Shown: positions 27,521-36,514 of the stretch, one piece after another | Layout: every line of letters begins with the position of its first letter | Numbering within the stretch: position 1 is the first letter of the stretch | From: Methylophilus glucosoxydans | GTDB lineage: Bacteria > Pseudomonadota > Gammaproteobacteria > Burkholderiales > Methylophilaceae | Length of the DNA stretch: 64,000 nt | Reading direction: 5' to 3' | Assembly: GCF_042676145.1 (NCBI RefSeq) | Contig: NZ_JBHTJW010000002.1 | Coordinates: 124,001-188,000, forward strand | Notes under the pieces: generated by a model | What the model was told of the DNA's origin: nothing | The model's input: the letters and a program-made list of their open reading frames with translations, nothing else | The model's database searches: none | Made by a program: the position numbers and the translations under genes

Positions 27521-28270
27521 CTAGCGCAAACCGCCCCCCACCAGCAATTGCTCACCTGTCAGCCAATAAGCATCCTCAGAGGCCAGAAACACTGCGACAG
27601 AGGCAATATCATTCGGTTGCCCACTGCGCCCCAGTGGCGTCTGTGCCACATAGGCGGACTCCATTTCTGAACCGATCACCCCGGCGGTATGCGTGCCTTC
27701 TGTTTCCACCAGGCCAGGGTTCAAGGCGTTGACGCGAATCTTGCGTGGGCCCAACTCTCTGGCCAGCACGCCGGTGATGGCATCCACTGCGCCTTTGGTA
27801 CCGGTATACACGGCACTCGCAGGGGGGGTTAAACGGCTCACTACCGAACCAATATTGATAATGCTGCCGCCCTCAGGCAAGTGTTTGACCGCGGCTTGCG
27901 AGGTGAGCAACAGGCCCAGCACATTAATGTTGAATTGCTTGTGAAAATGGTCAGGCGTGATTTCTTCTAGGGTGGCAAATTCATACACCCCGGAGTTATT
28001 GACCAAAATATCCAGCTTACCAAAGTGAGTGATCGCTGCGTCTACCAGCGCGTGTGCATCAGCCACCTCACTCACATTGCCGCCCACCGCTACCGCCTTG
28101 CCACCCGCTTGTGTAATCTCGGCCACTACTTTGTCAGCCCCAGCCTTGCTCGATAAATAATTCACCACCACCGCTGCACCCTCGCGGGCAAAGCGTTTGG
28201 CAATTTCTGCCCCTATGCCTTTAGAGGCCCCAGTGACTACAGCGACTTTTCCTTCCAGTTTCTTGCTCAT
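27521..28270 (-). CDS. Short-chain dehydrogenase/reductase (SDR), FabG-like
   Basis: A classical SDR of 249 residues, NAD(P)(H)-dependent. The cofactor motif TGASKGIG is near residue 14 and NNSG replaces the usual NNAG. The catalytic set is Ser in the NIGSVVS strand and Tyr-Lys in YTGTKGA (YxxxK). The C-terminus GEQLLVGGGLR is typical. An Arg/Asn-containing second strand (VVVNYLSSKAGAD) suggests NADP. The start at 28268-28270 has a good GAGGAG ribosome-binding site. It is divergent from a LysR regulator that probably controls it. The substrate is unknown. Confidence 0.9.
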   Translation of the reverse strand: MSKKLEGKVAVVTGASKGIGAEIAKRFAREGAAVVVNYLSSKAGADKVVAEITQAGGKAVAVGGNVSEVADAHALVDAAITHFGKLDILVNNSGVYEFATLEEITPDHFHKQFNINVLGLLLTSQAAVKHLPEGGSIINIGSVVSRLTPPASAVYTGTKGAVDAITGVLARELGPRKIRVNALNPGLVETEGTHTAGVIGSEMESAYVAQTPLGRSGQPNDIASVAVFLASEDAYWLTGEQLLVGGGLR

Positions 28271-28353
28271 CTTGATACTCCTCAATTAATAAAGTGGTTT
28301 AAAACTGGTGACCACTATAAATAAATAAAAACCCCAGATAAATCACCTAAAAA

Positions 28354-28381
28354 TGCAATCACTGTGCTAATTTATTGCACA
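28354..28381. promoter_or_regulatory. Palindromic element between SDR and lysR genes, possible LysR operator
   Basis: TGTGC (28363-28367) and GCACA (28377-28381) form an inverted repeat with a 9-nt AT-rich centre. TGCAAT / ATTGCA (28354-28359, 28374-28379) overlaps it. Dyads of this size with AT centres are typical LysR-family operators. It lies 22 nt upstream of the regulator start, where autoregulation would act. Confidence 0.45.
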
Positions 28382-28403
28382 ATCAAGTCAAACAAGGATG
28401 GAT

Positions 28404-29318
28404 ATGGACCGTTTTGACACCATGCTGGCCTTTACTAGGGTGGTCGAGCTAGAGAGCTTCACCAAAGCCGCCATGTCGCTCAACCTGCCCAAAACCACGG
28501 TCTCGGCCCAGGTGCTGGCGCTGGAAAAACGCTTGCGCGTCAAACTGTTGCACCGGACTACCAGACGCATCAGCGTGACTACGGATGGCGCTGCCTATTA
28601 CGAGCGCGCCATTCGGCTTTTAAACGAGCTCGAAGAAACCGAAGCCGCACTCACGCAGTCCACCGCCAGCGCAAAAGGGCGCTTGCGCGTAGACGTGCCC
28701 ACGCCTTTGGGGCGGTTAGTGATTATTCCTGCCCTGGCCGAGTTTTTTAAACGCTATCCCGAGATCCAGCTTGAGATCGGCTGTGACGACAGGCCAATTG
28801 ATTTACTGGAGGAGGGCGTCGATTGCGTGATCCGCGTCGGCAATCCGCAAGACGCCAGCCTGGTTGCCAGGCGCGTAGGCACCATGCAGTTTTTACTGGT
28901 CGCCGCCCCGCAATACCTCAACACTTATGGCAGGCCTATGTACCCTGAGGCGTTGCAACACCACCAGGGCGTACACTTTTTTTCCTCCAAAACCGGCAAA
29001 ATCCGCCCCTTTATGCTCACGCATGCAGGCACCGAGCAAGAAATCCCCGCCATGCGTAAACTCGCCATCAACAATGGTGATGCTATCGTCGCCGCTGCGC
29101 TGGCAGGGCTAGGCATCAGTCAGCTGCCCGCATTCATGGTGCAAGGGTATTTAACTGAGGGTAAATTAGAAAAGGTCTTGGCCGATTTTCCGGCCGGGAG
29201 TTTGCCGATTAACGCACTCTATCCACAAAATCGTCACCTCTCATCCAAAGTGCGGGCATTTATCGAGTGGGTGGCAGAGTTGTTTGAAGGGTGTCGTTTA
29301 CTGCAAAAAACCAGTTAA
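28404..29318 (+). CDS. LysR-family transcriptional regulator (next to SDR)
   Basis: The product of about 304 residues has an N-terminal winged helix-turn-helix (FDTMLAFTRVVELESFTKAAMSLNLPKTTVS, in two blocks) and a C-terminal periplasmic-binding-like effector domain. AAGGA five bases upstream favours the ATG at 28404 over the in-frame ATG at 28398. It is divergent from the SDR gene, which is its most likely target. The effector is unknown. Confidence 0.9.
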   Translation: MDRFDTMLAFTRVVELESFTKAAMSLNLPKTTVSAQVLALEKRLRVKLLHRTTRRISVTTDGAAYYERAIRLLNELEETEAALTQSTASAKGRLRVDVPTPLGRLVIIPALAEFFKRYPEIQLEIGCDDRPIDLLEEGVDCVIRVGNPQDASLVARRVGTMQFLLVAAPQYLNTYGRPMYPEALQHHQGVHFFSSKTGKIRPFMLTHAGTEQEIPAMRKLAINNGDAIVAAALAGLGISQLPAFMVQGYLTEGKLEKVLADFPAGSLPINALYPQNRHLSSKVRAFIEWVAELFEGCRLLQKTS

Positions 29319-29347
29319 CTGAAATCGCCTAGTGAATAGGAAGCAAA

Positions 29348-29809
29348 ATGAGCCAACGCGAACAAAATTTTGAAGAAACCTTGTTTCAACGCATCCCCCA
29401 AACTAAAAACCTGGGGATACACATTGCCAAAATGGAGGAACACCAACTCACCGCCCACGGCGATTTTTTGCCCAACAAAAACCACCTCGATATCGTGTTT
29501 GGTGGCAGCATCGCTGCTATTTCGATTACCACGGCCTGGTCACTGGTGCAGTCCAAAATTGAACAAGCCGGGCTTAAAGGCAGCCTGGTCATCAAGCGGC
29601 AAGAGATTGATTATCTATTGCCAGTGAAAACAGACTTTGAATGTGTGGCGAGCTTTCAATCAGCTGATGATTGGGACAGTTTTAAAAAGACTTATCAGGA
29701 AAAGGGCCGGGCTAGAATCAACGTGACGGCACAGATCGTTAGCGAATCCAAAGTCACGTCGAGGTTTAAGGGCGTGTTTGTGTTGTACCAGGCATCACAC
29801 AAAGAGTGA
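29348..29809 (+). CDS. YiiD-type putative thioesterase
   Basis: The 153-residue protein matches the hot-dog-fold thioesterase domain found at the C-terminus of E. coli YiiD. It has the conserved opening FQRIPQTKNLGIHI, the block PNKNHLDIVFGGSIAA (the NH and FGGS positions line the active site), and the IDYLLPVKTDF strand. The AGGAAG ribosome-binding site precedes the ATG. It follows the LysR gene by 29 nt and may be co-transcribed. The substrate is unknown. Confidence 0.78.
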   Translation: MSQREQNFEETLFQRIPQTKNLGIHIAKMEEHQLTAHGDFLPNKNHLDIVFGGSIAAISITTAWSLVQSKIEQAGLKGSLVIKRQEIDYLLPVKTDFECVASFQSADDWDSFKKTYQEKGRARINVTAQIVSESKVTSRFKGVFVLYQASHKE

Positions 29810-29889
29810 TTTGTGCGGTTCTAAAACAGTATTACCTTGGTATTCGGGGTTTAGATTAGAATCACTGAAAACCAATATATTTCAACGAA

Positions 29890-32673
29890 ATGACTGAAAA
29901 CCAAAATCCTGAGCAAAAAGCGAGAGATCAAATTGATGCTTTGCTAGAACAAGCGGGTTGGATTGTTCAGCATAATAAGAAAATAGATTTTTCTTGTGGG
30001 GTTGGCATTGCCATTAGAGAGTATTTAACCGATATCGGCCCTGCTGATTACGTGTTGTTTATAGATAAAAAGGCGGTTGGTGTGATTGAGGCCAAGCGTG
30101 AGGACTTGGCACAAAACATCACTTCGGTCGAGCAACAAACTGAAGGTTATGCAAAAGCAAAGCTTAAATGGGTAAACAGCCAAGCGCCTTTGCCATTTCT
30201 ATATGAAAGCACAGGGGTGATCACCCGTTTTACAGATAGCCGTGATCCTAAGCCACGCTCACGAGAGATCTTTAATTTTCACCGCCCTGAGACACTCAAA
30301 GAGTGGTTAAGTCAGACTAAGAGTCTGCGTGGTCGTTTGCAAGATATTCCCCCGCTCAATCCAGAGCATAAACCAGCCATCGAATTGCGTTTAAGGGATT
30401 GCCAGGAAACCGCGATCAGCAATCTTGAACTTTCATTTAAAGCAGATAAGCCTCGCGCCTTGATTCAAATGGCGACGGGCGCTGGTAAAACCTACACTGC
30501 GATTACCTCGATTTACCGATTATTAAAATATGCAGAAGGCAAACGTATCTTGTTTTTGGTCGATACCAAAAACCTGGGGGAGCAAGCCGAGCAGGAGATG
30601 ATGTCATACCTGCCCATAGACGATAACCGCAAATTTACCGAGCTATATACGGTACAGCGTCTAAAATCGAGCTTCGTCGATAAGGGTGCACATGTGTGTA
30701 TCAGTACGATTCAGCGGCTGTACTCCATACTCAAAGACAAAGAGCTGGACGAGGCCACTGAGGAGATTAACCCGGCAGAGTTGGTGCATGGTAAGGCACC
30801 TATGCCGGTGGTGTATAACGAAAAGATCCCGCCCGAATTTTTTGATTTTATTTTCATCGACGAATGTCACCGCTCGATTTATAACCTGTGGCTGCAAGTG
30901 CTCGATTATTTTGATGCCAGTTTAATCGGGCTGACCGCCACGCCGGACAACCGTACCTACGGCTTTTTTAAGAAAAATGTCGTGAGTGATTATAGTCACG
31001 AAAAAGCGGTGGCCGATGGTGTCAATGTGGGTAACGAAGTCTATCTGATCAATACTGAAGTGAGCCAGCAAGGTGGCAAGTTATCGGCCAATCAACTGGT
31101 TGAGCGCCGTGAAAAACTCACACGCAAAAAACGCTGGGAGCTGGCCGATGAAGACGAAGCTTATTCAGCCACTCAGCTAGACCGCAAAGTGGTTAACCCA
31201 GACCAAATCCGCACCATTATTCGCACCTTTAAAGAACGCTGGCCCGAGATATTCCCCGGCCGCAAAGAAGTGCCAAAAACGCTGATTTTTGCCAAAACCG
31301 ATAGCCATGCCGATGACATTATTCAAATCGTGCGTGAAGAGTTTGGCGAGGAAAACAAGTTTTGCAAAAAACTCACCTACAAAATTGATGAAGACCCAAA
31401 ATCTGTGCTGGCGCAGTTCCGAAACGAATACCATCCACGTATCGCTGTCACGGTAGACATGATCGCCACCGGAACAGACGTCAAACCACTCGAATGTTTG
31501 TTGTTTATGCGCGATGTCAAAAGCCGCAACTACTTCGAGCAAATGAAAGGCCGTGGCACCCGTACGCTCGATTTAGACGACCTGCGCAAAGTCACACCCT
31601 CGGCCACCAGCGCCAAAACACATTATGTGATTGTCGATGCCATCGGCGTGACCAAATCACTCAAAACCGCCAGCCAACCGCTGATCACCAAACCCACCGT
31701 GCCGCTTAAAGACCTCGCCATGGGGGTGATGATGGGGGCGCATGACGAAGACACCGTCAGCTCGCTTGCAGCGAGGCTGGCGCGGCTGAATAAACAACTT
31801 AGTAAAGACGAACAACAACAGATTAAAGCCAAAACCGGCGGCATTGAGCTGACGCATATCATCGGCAGCCTGTTTAATGCCATTGATGCAGATATGGTAG
31901 AAGCTAAAGCATTAGAAATCGCAGGCCAACCTATAGGCACAGACCCGGGTGATATTAACCGCGCCAAAGCGCAAGAGCAGCTAGTCGCGCAAAGCGCCAA
32001 CGTATTCACTGGCGAGTTAATTGACCTCATCGACAGCATACGCCGCGACCACGAGCAAACCATAGACCACGAAAATCTGGATACCGTGACCTATGCAGGC
32101 TGGGATAAAGAAGCCGCCGACCACGCCCAAACCATGGTCACTGAATTTGCCGAATACCTCACCCAACAGCAAGACAGCATCACCGCGCTCACCATCTTTT
32201 TTAGTCAGCCTTACCGCAGGCGTGAACTCAGTTTTGACATGATACGCCAGGTGCTGGATAAGCTTAAAGCCGACAAACCCAAACTCGCCCCCATGCGCAT
32301 CTGGCAAGCCTACAGCCAGCTCGATGACTACAAAGGTGAGCAACCTGTGAGCGAACTCACCGCCTTAGTCGCCTTAATCCGCCGTGTCTGCGGCTTAGAT
32401 GCTACACTCGCGCCCTTTGACGCCACTGTGCGCCGTAACTTTCAAAGCTGGATCATGCAACACCACTCGGGCGACAGCCAAAAATTTAACGAAGCGCAAA
32501 TGCAATGGCTACGCATGGTGCGCGACCACGTGGCCAGCTCGTTTCATATTGAGCGCGATGATTTAGATATGGCCCCGTTTGACGCGCAAGGCGGCTTGGG
32601 CAAAATGTACCAATTGTTTGGGCAGCAGATGGATAGCTTGTTGGATGAATTGAATGAAGTGTTGGTAGCGTGA
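29890..32673 (+). CDS. hsdR: Type I restriction enzyme, R (endonuclease and DNA translocase) subunit
   Basis: HsdR cleaves unmodified DNA after ATP-driven translocation. The 927 residues show an N-terminal PD-(D/E)XK nuclease (ADYVLFIDKKAVGVIEAKRED; D about 52, E and K about 64-66). A superfamily 2 helicase core follows, with MATGAGKT at about 194-201, DECH near 329 and GRGTRT motif VI near 557. The C-terminal domain resembles EcoEI-type (type IB) HsdR. Its stop overlaps the hsdS start (TGATG). It is first in the locus, whereas many loci have hsdR last or separate. Confidence 0.96.
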   Translation: MTENQNPEQKARDQIDALLEQAGWIVQHNKKIDFSCGVGIAIREYLTDIGPADYVLFIDKKAVGVIEAKREDLAQNITSVEQQTEGYAKAKLKWVNSQAPLPFLYESTGVITRFTDSRDPKPRSREIFNFHRPETLKEWLSQTKSLRGRLQDIPPLNPEHKPAIELRLRDCQETAISNLELSFKADKPRALIQMATGAGKTYTAITSIYRLLKYAEGKRILFLVDTKNLGEQAEQEMMSYLPIDDNRKFTELYTVQRLKSSFVDKGAHVCISTIQRLYSILKDKELDEATEEINPAELVHGKAPMPVVYNEKIPPEFFDFIFIDECHRSIYNLWLQVLDYFDASLIGLTATPDNRTYGFFKKNVVSDYSHEKAVADGVNVGNEVYLINTEVSQQGGKLSANQLVERREKLTRKKRWELADEDEAYSATQLDRKVVNPDQIRTIIRTFKERWPEIFPGRKEVPKTLIFAKTDSHADDIIQIVREEFGEENKFCKKLTYKIDEDPKSVLAQFRNEYHPRIAVTVDMIATGTDVKPLECLLFMRDVKSRNYFEQMKGRGTRTLDLDDLRKVTPSATSAKTHYVIVDAIGVTKSLKTASQPLITKPTVPLKDLAMGVMMGAHDEDTVSSLAARLARLNKQLSKDEQQQIKAKTGGIELTHIIGSLFNAIDADMVEAKALEIAGQPIGTDPGDINRAKAQEQLVAQSANVFTGELIDLIDSIRRDHEQTIDHENLDTVTYAGWDKEAADHAQTMVTEFAEYLTQQQDSITALTIFFSQPYRRRELSFDMIRQVLDKLKADKPKLAPMRIWQAYSQLDDYKGEQPVSELTALVALIRRVCGLDATLAPFDATVRRNFQSWIMQHHSGDSQKFNEAQMQWLRMVRDHVASSFHIERDDLDMAPFDAQGGLGKMYQLFGQQMDSLLDELNEVLVA

Positions 32674-34958
32674 TGGAATTACCAGAAAATTGGCATACAG
32701 CTAAAATAGCTGAGTTATTAACATTGAATGAAAACGGTAAGCCTTTTCAACAGGGCTGGAGCCCACAATGTGAAAGCTATCCAGCAGCTGAAGATAAGTG
32801 GGGCGTTTTAAAAACAACAGCAATTCAACAAGGTGCTTTTTTAGAGCAAGAGAATAAGGCTTTACCAAAAAATTTATCGCCTAAAACACACTTAGAAGTA
32901 AAGGTAGGCGATATATTAATGACATGCGCTGGCCCAAGAAATAGATGTGGGGTTGTTTGCTTTATCAAAAGCACCAGAGATAAATTACTTATGTCTGGGA
33001 AAATGTATAGGTTCAGACCGAATATAAAAATTCTAAATCCACAATATCTTGAGGCATTTATTACATCACATGATGCGCAAAAGTCTATTGATCAAATGAA
33101 AACGGGGATTAATGACAGTGGACTTAACTTAACACATGCTAGATTTTCAGAGTTAGTGGTACCGTTGGCACCATTGAACGAGCAACACCGTATCGTCGCC
33201 AAAATTGAAGAATTATTTTCTGAGCTAGACCAAGGCATAGAGAACCTCAAAACGGCGCAAACGCAGCTCAAGGTCTATCGCCAAGCCCTGCTCAAACACG
33301 CCTTTGAAGGCAAACTCACCGCCGAATGGCGCGCCCAAAACCCCGACAAACTCGAAAGCGCCAGCGCACTGCAACAACGCATCCAGCACGCCCGCGAACA
33401 ACGCTACCAACAACAGTTAGCCGAATGGCAAGCTAATGGAAAAAAAGGAACCAAACCCAAAGCGCCTAAACCAATAGCACCGCTCACGGCAGAAGAACTG
33501 GCGGAGTTGCCTGAATTACCAGAGGGGTGGAGTTACTTTTATGCTGAAGAGCTTTGTGACTTTATAACTAAGGGAACTACACCAAGCAAAGAAAAGTTAT
33601 TCGAAAATACTGGTGACGTTCCATTTATTAAAGTTTATAACCTGACAAAAACAGGCAAACTTGACTTCACTATTGAACCGACTTTTGTAAGCCATGAAAC
33701 ACATAATGGCTTTTTAAATCGTTCCAAAGTTTATCCAGGTGATGTTTTAATGAATATCGTAGGCCCACCGCTTGGAAAAGTTTCAATTGTTCCTGACACA
33801 TACCCAGAGTGGAATATTAATCAAGCTATTGCTATTTTTAGAAGCGAACATATTTCACCTAAACTTTTATCAATTTATTTATCTGATGAGCGAATCGTTA
33901 ATTCAATGATGGACAAGTCTAAAGCGACAGCTGGACAATTTAACCTTACGCTGGAAATATGCCGAGAAACAATAATTCCAATTTTTGCAAAAGAAGAACA
34001 AACTTTTTTAGAAGCTCTATTAGATGAGCGTATTTCCGAAATAGACCAACTCAATCAAACCATCACCACCTCACTGCAACAAGCCGAAGCCTTACGCCAA
34101 TCTATCCTCAAAAAAGCGTTTTCGGGAGAGCTGGTGCCGCAAAATATTGAGGATGAGCCTGCTTCAATATTGTTGGAAAAGATTAAGGCTGAAAAAGCAC
34201 TCCAACAAACATCCACTGCTAAAGCCAGATCGAAAAAAGCAAAACCACCGAAAGATAATGTGGTGCCGTTCCCAACCAAAGTGCCAACGATTGACACAAC
34301 TGAGTTGCATGCCGGATTGATGGCATTGGCTTATCGTTGTCATGAGCAGCATAAAACGTCGTGGTATTTTGGCCATGTAAAGGCAGAAAAAATCTCGCAT
34401 ATGATCGAATCATTCATTGGAATTGATCTTGAGCGTATGCCTATTCAAGATGCTGCTGGGCCAAATGATTTTAAAAGGTTGCTTGAGGTGGAGTCGCTTG
34501 CTCGTCAGAAGCAATGGTTTGATGTGAGAAAGCACGCTAATGGGCGATATTTTCTAATCAAGCTATCCGGTTTTGATGCATTGATTCAAAGAACAGAGAA
34601 GGCGCTAGGTAAGCATCTTGAAAAGGTGAATGCATTGATTAAATTATTTGTGAACCTGGATACGACCAGCTCAGAAATTGTGGCTACCTTGTTTGCGGCA
34701 TGGAACAATTTGTTGTTGTCTGCCCATAAACCGAATGATGAGGAGATCGTGCTAGAGGCTAGGGAGCGTTGGCACGAGGATAAACTTAAAATCAGAAAAG
34801 AGCGATTTTCTCGTTGCCTGATCTGGATGCGCAAGCATGGCTTGGTGCCACTGGGGCGTGGTGCTTTTGTGGCTAAGAAAAGTCAAAGAAATGTACCCAA
34901 AAAGTTAACAGACTCAAACATCATATGGGACCCAGAAGAGGGTGCGAATAAGTTTTGA
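32673..34958 (+). CDS. hsdS: Type I restriction specificity subunit HsdS with long C-terminal extension
   Basis: HsdS recognises a split DNA target. There are two target-recognition domains (about residues 1-165 and 285-440). Each is followed by a conserved helical spacer (LNEQHRIVAKIEELFSELD near 169; EEQTFLEALLDERISEIDQL near 442). Both spacers end with a similar KHAFEGKLT / KKAFSGELV signature. After about residue 545 the protein goes on for another 215 residues, giving 761 in all against 400-600 usually. The extension is helical and rich in charged residues, and I do not recognise it. The ATG overlaps the hsdR stop; a GTG one codon upstream is also in frame. Confidence 0.93.
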   Translation: MELPENWHTAKIAELLTLNENGKPFQQGWSPQCESYPAAEDKWGVLKTTAIQQGAFLEQENKALPKNLSPKTHLEVKVGDILMTCAGPRNRCGVVCFIKSTRDKLLMSGKMYRFRPNIKILNPQYLEAFITSHDAQKSIDQMKTGINDSGLNLTHARFSELVVPLAPLNEQHRIVAKIEELFSELDQGIENLKTAQTQLKVYRQALLKHAFEGKLTAEWRAQNPDKLESASALQQRIQHAREQRYQQQLAEWQANGKKGTKPKAPKPIAPLTAEELAELPELPEGWSYFYAEELCDFITKGTTPSKEKLFENTGDVPFIKVYNLTKTGKLDFTIEPTFVSHETHNGFLNRSKVYPGDVLMNIVGPPLGKVSIVPDTYPEWNINQAIAIFRSEHISPKLLSIYLSDERIVNSMMDKSKATAGQFNLTLEICRETIIPIFAKEEQTFLEALLDERISEIDQLNQTITTSLQQAEALRQSILKKAFSGELVPQNIEDEPASILLEKIKAEKALQQTSTAKARSKKAKPPKDNVVPFPTKVPTIDTTELHAGLMALAYRCHEQHKTSWYFGHVKAEKISHMIESFIGIDLERMPIQDAAGPNDFKRLLEVESLARQKQWFDVRKHANGRYFLIKLSGFDALIQRTEKALGKHLEKVNALIKLFVNLDTTSSEIVATLFAAWNNLLLSAHKPNDEEIVLEARERWHEDKLKIRKERFSRCLIWMRKHGLVPLGRGAFVAKKSQRNVPKKLTDSNIIWDPEEGANKF

Positions 34959-35025
34959 GTAAATCTCAGCCAAGTGCGTCATAAAAGCCAGTCAATGTTT
35001 ATATTGCCTACAGGTTAACCAATAT

Positions 35026-35112
35026 AATATACAGTCAGACGATAATAAAATATACAATTGGACGAATTTGTAATATACAAATAGACGTGCTATTAATATA
35101 CAATTGGACGAA
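35026..35112. repeat. Four 23-bp-phased direct repeats upstream of the AAA/DUF4143 gene
   Basis: Units AATATACAGTCAGACGA (35026), AATATACAATTGGACGAA (35049), AATATACAAATAGACGTG (35072) and AATATACAATTGGACGAA (35095) start exactly 23 bp apart. The core is AATATACAnnnnGACG, and the intervening 5-6 bp are not conserved. The period is about two helical turns, as for iterons or multi-subunit operators. The array ends about 45 bp upstream of the ATPase ATG and overlaps a possible TTG start at 35104. It is too short in unit and spacer to be a CRISPR array. Confidence 0.9.
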
Positions 35113-35157
35113 TATTCTGATAAGTTTATAAAAACAGTGGGCACATACAATCGATAC

Positions 35158-36363
35158 ATGATGACAGCATTACAGGCCGCACTGGCAGATACGCCGGTGG
35201 TTTGTTTGCTGGGGCCACGGCAGGTGGGCAAAACCACGCTGGCAAAATGGGTGACGCCAGATAGGCCATATATCAGTTTTGATGACCAGAACTTGGTAAC
35301 TGCTGCGCTGAATGATCCTTTAGGATTTGTGCGTGGTCTACCTGAAGCGGTTGTATTAGATGAAGTGCAACGTGTGCCTGGATTGTTTCCGGCAATTAAA
35401 GCAGAAGTGGATAAAAATAGAACCGCTGGGCGTTTTTTACTCACGGGCTCGGCCAATCTATTATTGCTGCCTAACGTGCAAGAGTCACTTGCAGGCCGGA
35501 TGGAGGTGGTGCTTTTGCAGCCACTCTCAGAGATGGAAAAACATGGGAGTACACGCTGTTTGTTGCAGGATTTTATCGAAAACAAACTGAGTACCTTGAT
35601 TAGTCCTGATGGTGTGGTGGAAGGCGTATCAGAAGCCATTTGCAGTGGGGGCTACCCAGAGCCGCTTACGCGTACCCCAGTGCGAGCACGACAGTGGTTT
35701 CGGCAATATTTAAATGCAGTGATGCAACGCGATGTACGTGATATTGCGGCCATTAAAGATACAGACGATGTAGCAAAGCTGATGCAGATGTTGGCTTACC
35801 GCACGGCCAATTTGTTGAATGTGAATGGTATGGCTAATGATTTAGGCATGAGCCGTATCACCATTGAAAAATATCTGAACGTATTGGAGCGCTTGTTTCT
35901 GGTCAGGGTATTACCTGCCTGGCATCGCAACAATGCTAGCCGGTTAATCAAAGCGCCAAAAGTACATGTGGTGGATAGCGGTTTGGCGGCAGTTTTGAAT
36001 AACTTAAATGCTGAGCAGTGGCATAGCCATAGCGATGAGTTTGGCCCTTTGCTGGAAAGCTTTGTAGTGCAACAGTTGATTTGTCAGGCCGGTTGGGTGG
36101 ATGCGGATTTAAGGTTCTCGCATTACCGGGATAAAGACCAAGTGGAAGTGGATTTAGTGATTGAGCGCGGTAGAGAGGTTTGGGGCGTAGAAGTTAAACG
36201 CGCCAGTAGTTTTAATGAAAAAGATGGTGCAGGTTTAGCTAAATTGGCTGCGCAAGCAGGCACCCACTTTAAAGGTGGCATATTGCTTTATACGGGAGCA
36301 AGTTGTTTACCGTTAAAACAAGCAGATTGCTTTGCCGTGCCCATGAATAGATTGTGGTTGTGA
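35158..36363 (+). CDS. AAA+ ATPase with DUF4143 and C-terminal PD-(D/E)XK-like motif
   Basis: The product is about 401 residues from the ATG at 35158; GTG 35137 and TTG 35104 are in-frame alternatives, the first keeping the family's usual YNRYM opening. Walker A is GPRQVGKTT and Walker B VVLDEVQRVP, followed by FLLTGSANLLLL. A winged-helix-like part follows (GMANDLGMSRITIEKYLNVLERLFLV, in two blocks). The C-terminus has EVDLVIERGREVWGVEVKRA, with the D and E-x-K pattern of PD-(D/E)XK nucleases. Such ATPases are widespread but poorly understood. It is inserted between hsdS and hsdM behind four 23-bp repeats. Confidence 0.85.
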   Translation: MMTALQAALADTPVVCLLGPRQVGKTTLAKWVTPDRPYISFDDQNLVTAALNDPLGFVRGLPEAVVLDEVQRVPGLFPAIKAEVDKNRTAGRFLLTGSANLLLLPNVQESLAGRMEVVLLQPLSEMEKHGSTRCLLQDFIENKLSTLISPDGVVEGVSEAICSGGYPEPLTRTPVRARQWFRQYLNAVMQRDVRDIAAIKDTDDVAKLMQMLAYRTANLLNVNGMANDLGMSRITIEKYLNVLERLFLVRVLPAWHRNNASRLIKAPKVHVVDSGLAAVLNNLNAEQWHSHSDEFGPLLESFVVQQLICQAGWVDADLRFSHYRDKDQVEVDLVIERGREVWGVEVKRASSFNEKDGAGLAKLAAQAGTHFKGGILLYTGASCLPLKQADCFAVPMNRLWL

Positions 36364-36380
36364 CACAGAAGGTCTCTTTT

Positions 36381-36456
36381 TTATTTCAAAGCTATTGATG
36401 AAATAAACCGTAAAGATAAATAACATGATGATTTTTATAAGAATTCTTATTTCATC
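36381..36456. repeat. Palindromic TTATTTCA repeat set upstream of hsdM
   Basis: TTATTTCA occurs at 36381-36388 and 36447-36454, and its complement TGAAATAA at 36399-36406. The first two form a stem with a 10-nt loop. The second and third form a longer 10-bp dyad (GATGAAATAA 36397-36406 / TTATTTCATC 36447-36456). The set lies 59 nt upstream of the hsdM start in an otherwise featureless AT-rich gap. An operator for controlled methylase expression is a plausible inference. Confidence 0.6.
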
Positions 36457-36514
36457 GCAAATCGAAGTAGCTTATTAAAATTAAAAGCCTAACATTGAAA
36501 GTATCTAGTTTGTT

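Noticed and set aside
35026..35112. CRISPR array
   Set aside because: The repeat unit is about 18 bp with spacers of only 5-6 bp, and no Cas gene is present.
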